64,000 bases of DNA. Source: Lysinibacillus parviboronicapiens (GTDB lineage Bacteria; Bacillota; Bacilli; Bacillales_A; Planococcaceae). Below, piece by piece: positions 26,665 through 34,711 of the stretch. Made by a program: the position numbers and the translations under genes. The notes below the pieces were generated by a model, which was given only the letters and a program-made list of their open reading frames with translations, had not been told where the DNA came from and searched no databases. Every line of letters begins with the position of its first letter. Position 1 is the first letter of the stretch. The stretch is taken from the NCBI RefSeq assembly GCF_003049575.1, contig NZ_PYWI01000002.1, forward strand, positions 248,001 through 312,000, written 5' to 3'.

Positions 26665-26740
26665 AACCACATACCCCCGGTCAAAAAGGTTTTTCAATAT
26701 ATAAAAGTCCCCAGACCGACGGGTCCCCCAACTGTCTAAA
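26665..26740. other. Candidate cos region
   Basis: The gap between HNH and terS holds a CCCCCGGTC block and, about 35 bases on, GACCGACGGGTCCCC, giving GGTC/GACC inverted elements of unusually high G+C for this genome. Location and composition fit a cohesive-end site, but the cut position cannot be read. Confidence 0.4.
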
Positions 26741-26782
26741 AATTAATGTTAAAAACACTCATAGGAGGGAGGAGGGGTAATT

Positions 26783-27106
26783 TTGGAAAAGGGAATTAAA
26801 AAAATCGAAAAAGATTTATTATTACGTCACGCCGACGATCCAATCAAACTTTCGAAAGTACATCGCTACATACAATTTTTAAAGATTGATTTAAGTTGCG
26901 ATAGCGATATTGGTAAAGATGGAACGACGATAAAAGTTGAAAATGGTACACAAAATTTTTTAAAGCAACACCCAGCGATTGCGACCAAGTTATCGATTTC
27001 AAAAGAAATAGAGAAATTAGAAGATGCACTCGGAATAAAAAATGATAGTAACCCTACTCCCTCTCCCCCAACTGTGGATGACAAAGGCAGGAAGAGCTTA
27101 ATTTGA
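26783..27106 (+). CDS. terS: Terminase small subunit (P27 family)
   Basis: DNA-recognition subunit of the packaging motor. 107 residues of the P27 type, ending in the usual ALGIKNDSNPT plus Pro-rich tail. TTG start behind a long GGAGGGAGGAGGGG tract. It overlaps the terL TTG start by four bases. Confidence 0.85.
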   Translation: MEKGIKKIEKDLLLRHADDPIKLSKVHRYIQFLKIDLSCDSDIGKDGTTIKVENGTQNFLKQHPAIATKLSISKEIEKLEDALGIKNDSNPTPSPPTVDDKGRKSLI

Positions 27107-28815
27107 TTAGCTATAAGTATATTGATGAATATATAAAGCTGTGGCGTGACAGCAAAATTATTTTAAATAAAAGGCGTAGTAAATTAATTGAATTAATCGA
27201 GCGTGACATTCTTACTGCTGATGATATGTATTTTGATGTGGAGCAAATCGAAAATTATATTACTTTTACAGAGAAGTATTATTTTCCTCTCACATTGACG
27301 CAAAAATTTAAAACATGCTTTATTTTCTTGTATTACAATGACGGTTCTTTGGTCTTTGATGAACATTTGGACTATGAAGGTCGTGGCGGTGGTAAAACAG
27401 GACGTATATCGACTCTAGCAAATTATTTTATTAGCGATTTGCACGGCATCGATAATTACAACGTGTCTGTAGTAGCAAATAGTGAAAAGCAAGCGAAAAT
27501 GTCATTCACAGAAGTGTATAACACCATCGATAAAGACGATACGTTAAAAGAACATTTTGACCATAAGAAAGCTTTGATTGAGTCCCGTAGTACAAAGTCA
27601 TTATTTCAATACCATACATCTAATGCAGGTACAAAAGACGGTTTACGAGATGGATGTGTAATTTTTGAAGAGGTACACAGATATGAGGATTCTGGAGTTG
27701 TAAATGTATTTACTTCAGGTCTTGGTAAAGTTTCTAATCCGCGAGTATTCTATGTCGGTTCTGACGGATTCGTGCGTGAGGGCTTCTTAGATAAGTTATT
27801 AGAACGTGCTGACAATATTTTAGATGGCCATGTAAGCATTCGCGACGATGGTCTTTTTGCATTTATGTGTAATTTGGATGATGAAGCAGAAATGCATAAT
27901 CCTGAAATGTGGCAAAAGGCAAATTCTCAGTTCCATCCACCGTTAACTAATTACGCGAAAACCCTTTTTAAAACGGTGATGAAGCAATATAACAAGTTAG
28001 AACATGATCCAGATGGATATGAAGAGTTCATTACAAAACGTATGAATCTCCCAAAAGTAGACCTAGAAAAAAGTGTAACGTCATGGGAGAAAATTAAGGC
28101 AACTGATCAATCATACAATTTGGATGAATTAAAAAAGCGTGAATGTATCGGTTGCTTGGATTATGCTGCTGTTCGTGATTTTGTAGCAATGGGCTTATTG
28201 TTTTTGAAAGATGATAATTTTATTGTTCCCAAAGAACTGACGCACTCATATGTATGTAAGCCATTCGCTGATAAGCATTATGCATACAGCAAAGAAAAAG
28301 CAGAAAACAACAATAAGAAAGACCATCGAAAATTTGCTCCAATTAAGGAGTGGGAAAACGATGGTCTTTTGAGTGTCCTGGACATCGAAACAATGGATCC
28401 GCACCTTGTAGTTAAATGGTTCGTTGATAAGTGCGATGAAGGATGGAACATTAAAAAGATTGTTGGAGACAACTTTAAAATGGATATATTGAAGCCGTTA
28501 TTTGAAGCAGCAGACTTTGAGGTTGAAGTTATACGTAATCCAGATGCTGCTAGTGGATTATTAGCACCACGAATAGAGATTGCTTTTGAAAATGAGCAAG
28601 TCATATTTGGTGACAATCCATTAATGCGTTGGTACACGAACAATGTGCTTGTTAAGCGACTACCTAACGGAAATAAAGTTTATCGAAAGAAAGAGGAAGT
28701 AAAACGAAAGACAGATGGTTTCATGATGTTCTTATATGGCGTATGGGGCTCACGCGATTTAGATGATACCGATATTGATGGAGTACTTGATTTCTTAGAC
28801 AGCATCGCATTTTGA
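27103..28815 (+). CDS. terL: Terminase large subunit
   Basis: Packaging ATPase and nuclease, 570 residues (Terminase_1 type). Walker A-like EGRGGGKTGR is near 95, Walker B VIFEEVHRYE near 185, and the nuclease domain has its first metal Asp in CLDYAAVRDF near 350. TTG start coupled to terS. The HNH-terS-terL-portal order is typical of HK97-like cos phages. Confidence 0.95.
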   Translation: MISYKYIDEYIKLWRDSKIILNKRRSKLIELIERDILTADDMYFDVEQIENYITFTEKYYFPLTLTQKFKTCFIFLYYNDGSLVFDEHLDYEGRGGGKTGRISTLANYFISDLHGIDNYNVSVVANSEKQAKMSFTEVYNTIDKDDTLKEHFDHKKALIESRSTKSLFQYHTSNAGTKDGLRDGCVIFEEVHRYEDSGVVNVFTSGLGKVSNPRVFYVGSDGFVREGFLDKLLERADNILDGHVSIRDDGLFAFMCNLDDEAEMHNPEMWQKANSQFHPPLTNYAKTLFKTVMKQYNKLEHDPDGYEEFITKRMNLPKVDLEKSVTSWEKIKATDQSYNLDELKKRECIGCLDYAAVRDFVAMGLLFLKDDNFIVPKELTHSYVCKPFADKHYAYSKEKAENNNKKDHRKFAPIKEWENDGLLSVLDIETMDPHLVVKWFVDKCDEGWNIKKIVGDNFKMDILKPLFEAADFEVEVIRNPDAASGLLAPRIEIAFENEQVIFGDNPLMRWYTNNVLVKRLPNGNKVYRKKEEVKRKTDGFMMFLYGVWGSRDLDDTDIDGVLDFLDSIAF

Positions 28816-28831
28816 TGGAAGGGGGTGAGGT

Positions 28832-29989
28832 ATTGGGGTAATTTTAGATGCATTTAAGCGTAATAAGCAAATCGGTAAAGAAGCTGCTGACATGTGGGAT
28901 TTTGATATTTTCGGAATCGACATTGAACAGCGGGCGTACTTAAAAAAGACGGCTATTGAAACGTGTATAAACTTAATTGGTCGAACCATTTCTTTGGCTG
29001 AATTTAGATTTACTAAAGACGGTAAGAAGGCTAAAAGCGATTGGGATTATTTACTCAATGTAAGACCAAATACGGACCAATCAGCAGCTGACTTTTGGCA
29101 AGATTTTGTGTACAAGCTTCTTCATGAAAATGAGGTACTTGTAATTTTAAGTGACAATAATGATTTGTTAATAGCTGATAGTTTTGATCGTATAGAATAT
29201 GCTGTCTATCCAGATATTTTTAAAAATGTTGTTGTGAAAGGTTATGAATTTAAAAGGTCATTCGAAATGGGAGAAGTCATCCACATTTCTTATAACAACG
29301 AAAAATTTACAAGGTTTCTCGATGGCATGTTCAAAGATTATACAGAGTTGTTCAGCCGCATGATTGAAACGAATATGTATGCAAATCAGATACGTGCACT
29401 TGCTGGCGTTGATGGAAATACACCATTGGATGATAAAAAGCGAGATCAATTACAAGGTTTTATCGATAAAATGTTTAATGCATTCCGTAAGAAAGCTTTT
29501 GCTATTGTTCCGCAAATTAAAGGTTTCAACTACAGCGAACTTGTATCAGGCGATAAAAATAACGGTCGCTCAGTTGAGGAATTAGCAAAGCTCAAAAAAG
29601 ATTTAACAAGCCATGTGGCGATTCTCTTAGGTATTCCTACCACATTGGTACATGGCGATATGGCGGAGTATGAAACAGCTTGGAAAGCATATATAAAGTT
29701 TTGTATTAAACCACTTATCAAGAAAATTCAAGATGAGCTTAATGCAAAGTTAATTGATAAAGATGATTACATGAATGGTGAACGAATTAAAATTTTCGGT
29801 GTGGCTGAAATGGATCCGTTAGAATTAGCAACTGCAATTGATAAACTTGTGGCAAGTATGGTTTATACACCGAACGAGGTACGTGTAATGCTTGGCGATG
29901 AGCCTTCCACAGATGAACGATTGAATAAGCATTATTTCACAAAGAACTATCAAGAATTAGATTCCGTTGAAGGAGGTGAGAATGGATGA
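28832..29989 (+). CDS. Portal protein (HK97-like), apparent ATT start
   Basis: Dodecameric head vertex through which DNA enters. The frame is open from 28829, and reading from ATT at 28832 gives GVILDAFKRNKQIGKEAADM joined to the body, a normal portal N-terminus. There is no ATG, GTG or TTG in this frame until the ATG at 28892, which would delete about 20 residues and has no ribosome site, whereas AAGGGGGTGAGG lies just before the ATT. The body has typical portal blocks (MGEVIHISYN, ILLGIPTTLVHGDMAEYETAW). The end overlaps the protease start. Confidence 0.85.
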   Translation: MGVILDAFKRNKQIGKEAADMWDFDIFGIDIEQRAYLKKTAIETCINLIGRTISLAEFRFTKDGKKAKSDWDYLLNVRPNTDQSAADFWQDFVYKLLHENEVLVILSDNNDLLIADSFDRIEYAVYPDIFKNVVVKGYEFKRSFEMGEVIHISYNNEKFTRFLDGMFKDYTELFSRMIETNMYANQIRALAGVDGNTPLDDKKRDQLQGFIDKMFNAFRKKAFAIVPQIKGFNYSELVSGDKNNGRSVEELAKLKKDLTSHVAILLGIPTTLVHGDMAEYETAWKAYIKFCIKPLIKKIQDELNAKLIDKDDYMNGERIKIFGVAEMDPLELATAIDKLVASMVYTPNEVRVMLGDEPSTDERLNKHYFTKNYQELDSVEGGENG

Positions 29990-30693
29990 AACATAGAATT
30001 AAGGGTGACATCATTTCTTGGAATTCAAGCATTTGGGATTTTAACTATAAAATGAAGTCAATTAAAGAAGATGAAGACATTGAACTCGAAATTAATTCGT
30101 ATGGTGGAGATGTATTTTTAGGTATTGATCTTATGAATACATTGCGAGGTCATGCGGGTAATGTAACGATTATCATTACCGGAATAGCAGCAAGTGCAGC
30201 GTCAATTATTGCTATGGGTGCAAATACAATTAAAATGTACTCAAATACTCAATTGATGGTTCATAACGCTTGGACTTATGCAGCTGGAAACGCTAAAGAA
30301 TTGCGCAAGGTTGCTGATGACTTAGAAAGTATTGGAGAATCAGTTCTAGCATCTTATACGCATCGTGTTGATGAGGCAATCGTGAAAAAATTGCTTGATG
30401 AAGAAACGTATTTATCAGCAAGTAAAGCGAAGGAATTAGGCTTTATTGATGAAATTATTGATGAAAAAGCTGAAGAGGTCGAGTCGGAAATCTTCTTGAA
30501 TAAAGCTGAACAATTTAACAATTCAATCACTACTTCCTCCTCTACTGTGGAAGGCAACGAAGGATTATTAAAGGAAATCAATAGCTTGAAAACTCAGATG
30601 ACTGATTTACAAACAAAATTAAAACAATCAAAAGAGGAACCTATAGAGCCAACACAAAAAGTTGCAGCTCGTCATAAAGGGTTCTTTTTTTAA
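29986..30693 (+). CDS. ClpP-like prohead protease
   Basis: Self-compartmentalised serine protease that processes the prohead scaffold. 235 residues. The ClpP fold is recognisable from INSYGGDVFLGIDLMNTL, the catalytic Ser in GIAASAAS near 71, the catalytic His in MVHNAW near 94, and the following helix with Asp. The C-terminal coiled coil probably acts as scaffold. Overlaps the portal stop (ATGA). Confidence 0.94.
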   Translation: MKHRIKGDIISWNSSIWDFNYKMKSIKEDEDIELEINSYGGDVFLGIDLMNTLRGHAGNVTIIITGIAASAASIIAMGANTIKMYSNTQLMVHNAWTYAAGNAKELRKVADDLESIGESVLASYTHRVDEAIVKKLLDEETYLSASKAKELGFIDEIIDEKAEEVESEIFLNKAEQFNNSITTSSSTVEGNEGLLKEINSLKTQMTDLQTKLKQSKEEPIEPTQKVAARHKGFFF

Positions 30694-30719
30694 TACTTAA
30701 AAAACGGAGGTAATCATTA

Positions 30720-31886
30720 ATGGTTATGAAATTAAAAGGACAAATGGGTAATTTTAAAGCAAAAAAGAAAGCTTATACAGATTTATTAAACAATGAAAAT
30801 GCAACACCTGAGCAACTACAAAATGCAGTAGATGAAATGTTTACAGCATTACAAGATGATTTATCAGAAAAAATTACAGCTGAGGCACGTAATGAAGCAA
30901 ACGACACTCAAATTTTAGTAGCACGTGGCCAGCATATTTTAACGTCAGAAGAAACGGCGTTTTATAACAAAGTTGTATCGGATGGCGGCTTCAATGATGA
31001 ATCGGTTTTCCCTGAATCTGTACAGGAGCGAGTATTTGAGGGCCTAACGAAAGAGCGTCCATTATTAGCTGCTATTGGATTACAAGACTTAGGAGCAGCA
31101 ACTAAATTTATTTATTCTGATCCAACACTTGCATTTGCATGGAAAGAAATTTTCGGAGAAATCAGTGGACAAGTAAATGCTGCATTCCGTGATGAAAAAA
31201 TCACTCAACTTAAATTAACAGCCTTTGGTGCTATTCCAAACGATATGTTAGAACTTGGTCCAGTGTGGGTTGATCGCTACATGGTGACATTACTAATCGA
31301 AGCCTTAGCAGCTGGTTTAGAATACGGCTTAGTAAATGGTCGTGGTCCAGTACAAAATGAGCCTGTTGGTTTAATGAAAGATGTAGATTCAGCAACTGGC
31401 GCTGTAACTGATAAAACATCAAGTGGTACATTAACATTTGCTCCGTCAGAACGTGGCGAGGTTGTTGTAGGCGAGTTATATGGTGTACTTAAAAACTTAT
31501 CAACTGATGCAAAAGGTAAATATCGAAAAGTATTAAATAAAGTCGTTATGGTGCTGAATCCAATCGATTCACTAGCTGTACAAGCTCGTCATACGATTCA
31601 AAACACTGCTGGTCAGTTTGTAACGAATTTACCATACAACTTAACAGTTGTAGATTCAGAAGAGATCCCTGTTGGCAAAGTTTTATTCCTTGTACAAGGT
31701 GAATACATTGCGGCTATTGCAGGTGCTTATAAACTTAAAAAGTTTGATCAAACACTAGCCATGGAAGATGCGACACTATACACAATTAAACGCTTTGCAA
31801 ACGGTCGTCCAAAGGACAACAAAGCTGCATTAGTTTATGACCTAGATGTACAATTCCCTGTTCCAGGAGAAACGCCTGAGCCTTAA
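30720..31886 (+). CDS. Major capsid protein, HK97 fold
   Basis: 388 residues. Helical N-terminal delta region (about 1-100), then HK97-fold features: PESVQERVFEGLTKERPLL, the E-loop side IPNDMLELGPVWVDRYM, and GLEYGLVNGRG with EPVGLM. Located after the protease as in HK97-like phages. A terminator overlaps the stop. Confidence 0.93.
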   Translation: MVMKLKGQMGNFKAKKKAYTDLLNNENATPEQLQNAVDEMFTALQDDLSEKITAEARNEANDTQILVARGQHILTSEETAFYNKVVSDGGFNDESVFPESVQERVFEGLTKERPLLAAIGLQDLGAATKFIYSDPTLAFAWKEIFGEISGQVNAAFRDEKITQLKLTAFGAIPNDMLELGPVWVDRYMVTLLIEALAAGLEYGLVNGRGPVQNEPVGLMKDVDSATGAVTDKTSSGTLTFAPSERGEVVVGELYGVLKNLSTDAKGKYRKVLNKVVMVLNPIDSLAVQARHTIQNTAGQFVTNLPYNLTVVDSEEIPVGKVLFLVQGEYIAAIAGAYKLKKFDQTLAMEDATLYTIKRFANGRPKDNKAALVYDLDVQFPVPGETPEP

Positions 31887-31908
31887 TTTAGGGCTTTAGG
31901 CGTTTTTA
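31870..31908 (+). terminator. Terminator overlapping the capsid stop
   Basis: AAACGCCTGAGCC pairs with GGGCTTTAGGCGTTT, then T residues. The capsid stop codon lies in the loop. It probably sets a high capsid-to-connector ratio. Confidence 0.8.
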
Positions 31909-31930
31909 AATTGAAAGGAGGTAGTAGAGA

Positions 31931-32125
31931 GTGACAAAGAAATATAAGGTCGTACAGCGCTTTAAAGAGGTGAAACACGACGGACATATTTATAAAGTTA
32001 ATGACTACTATCCTGTGAAAGGCAAACGCGCGACAAAGGCACGAATTGCACAGCTACTCACAACGAACAATAAAGAAAAGCAAGTTTTCATTGTTGAAGT
32101 AGGTGATGAAGTTGACGACGATTGA
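31931..32125 (+). CDS. Small basic head protein (64 aa)
   Basis: GTG start behind AAAGGAGGTAG. MTKKYKVVQRFKEVKHDGHI and a YYPVKGKRA segment with an acidic tail; small proteins like this often sit between capsid and connectors. Overlaps the next gene by 20 bases. Exact role unknown. Confidence 0.65.
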   Translation: MTKKYKVVQRFKEVKHDGHIYKVNDYYPVKGKRATKARIAQLLTTNNKEKQVFIVEVGDEVDDD

Positions 32126-32393
32126 TACTGAAGTTTTAGTTGAATTTAAAAGACGTATGAAACTTGGTGATGATGAGGACGATAATTTACTTCGCATTCT
32201 AAAAGCCTCTACAGAGGACTTACAAGCCATTTGTGGTGATTATAATATAAACACTAGCGAACGTTTCAAAGAGCTTGTCTTCGAGCGCTCACGCTATGCT
32301 TATAACGATGTATTAGAGTATTTCTCCGATAATTTTTTAACGCAGATTGTAAATTTATCTGTAGCTAAAGCAATGGAGGAAGAGAGCGAATGA
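32106..32393 (+). CDS. Head-tail connector (gp6/gp15-like)
   Basis: 95 residues, all-helical (VLVEFKRRMKLGDDEDDNLL, FERSRYAYNDVLEYF). This matches the small helical adaptor below the portal in HK97- and SPP1-like phages (DUF3199-like). Its end overlaps the head-closure gene. Confidence 0.78.
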   Translation: MKLTTIDTEVLVEFKRRMKLGDDEDDNLLRILKASTEDLQAICGDYNINTSERFKELVFERSRYAYNDVLEYFSDNFLTQIVNLSVAKAMEEESE

Positions 32394-32749
32394 AGCGTAT
32401 TCCAAGACCGATTGTTGAGCAGAAGAAATTAAACACTGGGGAAATGCGAAATAGAATCGAAGTACAAGAGTTTGTCGAAACGGTCAATGAAAATGGCTAT
32501 CCTGTAGAGGACTGGCAAACGAAGCACCATCTATGGGCAAAAATTAAAACAGTAAAAGGCTCAGAAGTTATCAAAGCAGCAGCAGAAGTAAATACCGAAA
32601 CATATCGCTTTATTGTGCGATATACAGAAGGGTTAAATGCCAAACAGCGTATTGTGTTTAAAAATCGTATTTATGATATACAAGCTGTTTTAAATGATGA
32701 TGAATTGCAAAACACACAAACAATCATTGCAGTTGTAGGCAAGCCTTAG
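32390..32749 (+). CDS. Head-closure / head-tail adaptor (SPP1 gp16-like)
   Basis: 119 residues. LNTGEMRNRIEVQEFVETVN, LWAKIKTVKGSE and RFIVRYTEGLNAKQRIVF form the Phage_H_T_join beta-barrel pattern. It plugs the connector after packaging. Coupled by ATGA overlap. Confidence 0.9.
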   Translation: MKRIPRPIVEQKKLNTGEMRNRIEVQEFVETVNENGYPVEDWQTKHHLWAKIKTVKGSEVIKAAAEVNTETYRFIVRYTEGLNAKQRIVFKNRIYDIQAVLNDDELQNTQTIIAVVGKP

Positions 32750-32759
32750 AGGTGATGTT

Positions 32760-33140
32760 ATGAGGATTGATTTTACAGGCTTAGAGGAACTACAAAGAGA
32801 ATTACAACAGAGATTAGATTCTGATAGTATACTAGAGCCCACTTTGAAAAAAGGTGCTGAATATCTAAAAGATAAGTTAGAAGAAAATGTGTATAATTTC
32901 GGATTTAAAAAGCGTTCAGGGAGATCAGAAGAATCAATGGTTATTGACAGTAAAATTTTAGATAACTCCCTTGCTGTTGGTTTAAGTAATCAAAACAATG
33001 ATGCTTTCTACCTCTACTTCCATGAAATAGGCACATCAAAAATGCCAGCACGTCCATGGTTCCGTCCAACCTTTGAACGCGAAATGAATCGAATCATAGA
33101 AATTATGAAAAATGAATTAAGTACGAGGATGAGGCTATGA
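32760..33140 (+). CDS. HK97 gp10-like tail-connector protein
   Basis: 126 residues. FTGLEELQRELQQRL start, ..FYLYFHEIGTSKMPARPWFR block and the terminal helix are diagnostic for HK97-gp10 family proteins that finish the neck or tail. GAGGTGATGTT precedes the ATG, and the end overlaps the next gene. Confidence 0.92.
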   Translation: MRIDFTGLEELQRELQQRLDSDSILEPTLKKGAEYLKDKLEENVYNFGFKKRSGRSEESMVIDSKILDNSLAVGLSNQNNDAFYLYFHEIGTSKMPARPWFRPTFEREMNRIIEIMKNELSTRMRL

Positions 33141-33460
33141 GTATTAATAAAATCATACGTGATGCCTTGTTACCTTTGGGGGTGCCAGTCATGTACATGA
33201 CATATACAGGCACCGAAACAACTTATATTACCTTCTTTCGATATAACGAACGTGGAGCGTTACAGGCTGATGATACAGAGCAAATGACACGTTATTCCGT
33301 TCAAGTTGATATTTGGGGAAAGGGAGATATAGAATCGCTCACAGAGAGCGTAAAAGACCAATTACAAGCGATAGGATTTGTGAGGAATTCCTTTTTCGAA
33401 GATTACGAGAAGGATACCAAAATATATCACAAAGCCTATCGTTTTTATTATGACAACTAA
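33137..33460 (+). CDS. Tail completion / terminator protein (DUF3168-like)
   Basis: 107 residues. VMYMTYTGTETTYITFFRYN and YSVQVDIWGKGDIESLTESV are the SPP1 gp17-like tail-terminator pattern that caps the tail tube. Coupled by ATGA overlap to the gp10-like gene. Confidence 0.85.
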   Translation: MSINKIIRDALLPLGVPVMYMTYTGTETTYITFFRYNERGALQADDTEQMTRYSVQVDIWGKGDIESLTESVKDQLQAIGFVRNSFFEDYEKDTKIYHKAYRFYYDN

Positions 33461-33475
33461 GGAGGCTATTTAATT

Positions 33476-34081
33476 ATGGCAGGAGTATTAATCGGTTTAT
33501 CAGATATTCGTTACACAAAGATTGTCCCTGGTGCTACAGATGTTACAACAGCATTTGCTAACCCAATCGAAAAATTAGCTAAAGCCATTGAGGCCAAAGT
33601 TACACCAAAAACAAGTAATGCAGTGTTATACGCAGACGATGGTGCAGCTGAATCTACATCAGCAGAAGGTGAAACAGAAATCGAATTAAAAATCGATGCG
33701 TTGGCCAATACGGTTTACGCAGACATTTTAGGCAAAGAAATAAACGAAGATGGCGTTGTAGCAGATGCATCTGGTGATGTAGCACCTAACATTGCGTTAG
33801 CATTCCGAAGCCTAAAATCAAACGGTAAGTACCGTTATTTCTGGTATTACAAAGGTAACTTCCAACTGCCAGAAGAAAACTATAAAACTAAAGGTGAAAG
33901 TGTTGAGTATAATACACCATCAGTAAAAGGAGTATTTGTAAACTCTGATATTGTTAAAAATGCCAAAGGTGAAGGCATTAAACGTTATTTTGTGGACGAA
34001 GACGACGATGGTGTTGCACCAGAGGTTATTGCAAATTGGTTTAAAAAGGTTTATACAGGCTCAACAACACCTACACCTTAA
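33476..34081 (+). CDS. Major tail tube protein
   Basis: 201 residues, beta-rich, phi13/TP901-type tail tube with the GLSDIRYTKI start and NPIEKLAKAIEAKVTPKTSN. Hexameric rings of it form the tail. GGAGG lies just upstream. It ends in a Thr/Pro tail (STTPTP). Position between the tail terminator and the chaperones is canonical. Confidence 0.9.
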   Translation: MAGVLIGLSDIRYTKIVPGATDVTTAFANPIEKLAKAIEAKVTPKTSNAVLYADDGAAESTSAEGETEIELKIDALANTVYADILGKEINEDGVVADASGDVAPNIALAFRSLKSNGKYRYFWYYKGNFQLPEENYKTKGESVEYNTPSVKGVFVNSDIVKNAKGEGIKRYFVDEDDDGVAPEVIANWFKKVYTGSTTPTP

Positions 34082-34160
34082 TGAAATAAAAAGTTATAAG
34101 AGGGCGATTAATCTCGCTCTCTTTTTATTATGCAAAATAACAATAAGGGAGCGATTTAAG

Positions 34161-34490
34161 ATGGCTAATAAAGCAGAGGTAATGAAAGATAAAGGCGTAA
34201 AAATTGAATTGAGTGGTAAGGAGTTTGAAGTTAAATTTGACCTGAATGCCTTGTGTAATCTACAAGATAAATTCGGCAATATGACAAAAGCTTTCGACGG
34301 ATTAAATCAGCAAGATTTCAAGAAGATAAGATCATTGCTACATGTCGGTTTGGCAAATGGAGAAAACATCGACATTACAGAAAATGAAGTCGGTGCGTTA
34401 ATCACAATGAAGAACATTTCTACTGTTACAGATGCACTTACGCAAGCATTCAGTGATGCTATGCCATCCACAGATGAAGAGGGAAAGTAA
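34161..34490 (+). CDS. Tail assembly chaperone, gpG-like
   Basis: 109 residues, starting MANKAEVMKDKGVKIELSGK behind GGGAGCGATTTAAG. Compact N-terminal beta domain (FEVKFDLNALCNLQDKF), then helices. It coats the tape measure during tail assembly. The frame ends GAG GGA AAG TAA, so the slippery heptamer GGGAAAG sits directly before the stop; a -1 shift there makes the longer GT-like product. Confidence 0.88.
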   Translation: MANKAEVMKDKGVKIELSGKEFEVKFDLNALCNLQDKFGNMTKAFDGLNQQDFKKIRSLLHVGLANGENIDITENEVGALITMKNISTVTDALTQAFSDAMPSTDEEGK

Positions 34491-34693
34491 ACGAATCAAG
34501 CGGAGAAAAGGAGCTTCCGTTTGATTTTTTTATTTACATTGGAACGGTCCATTTAAACATGAAAGAAAAGAAAGTGTGGAAGACAACACCGCGCAAAATA
34601 CTCGCTTTATGGGATAGGCATTGCATTTTCAAAGGTTGGAAGAAAGAGGAAGAGCAAGTACCACGTGCTTATGCAGACCAAATCCAGTGGTAG
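34481..34693 (+). CDS. gpT-like extension made by -1 frameshift at GGGAAAG
   Basis: From the heptamer at 34481-34487, slipping back one base gives GGG AAA GTA and a further 68 codons to TAG, with normal protein sense (ELPFDFFIYIGTVHLNMKEK, then ALWDRHCIFKGW). This frame has no start codon with a ribosome site at its beginning, so it can be made only as a fusion to the G-like protein, about 177 residues in all. The lambda G/GT site is the same heptamer. Confidence 0.85.
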   Translation, partial: GKVNESSGEKELPFDFFIYIGTVHLNMKEKKVWKTTPRKILALWDRHCIFKGWKKEEEQVPRAYADQIQW

Positions 34694-34711
34694 AAAGATG
34701 GTGAAATAATA

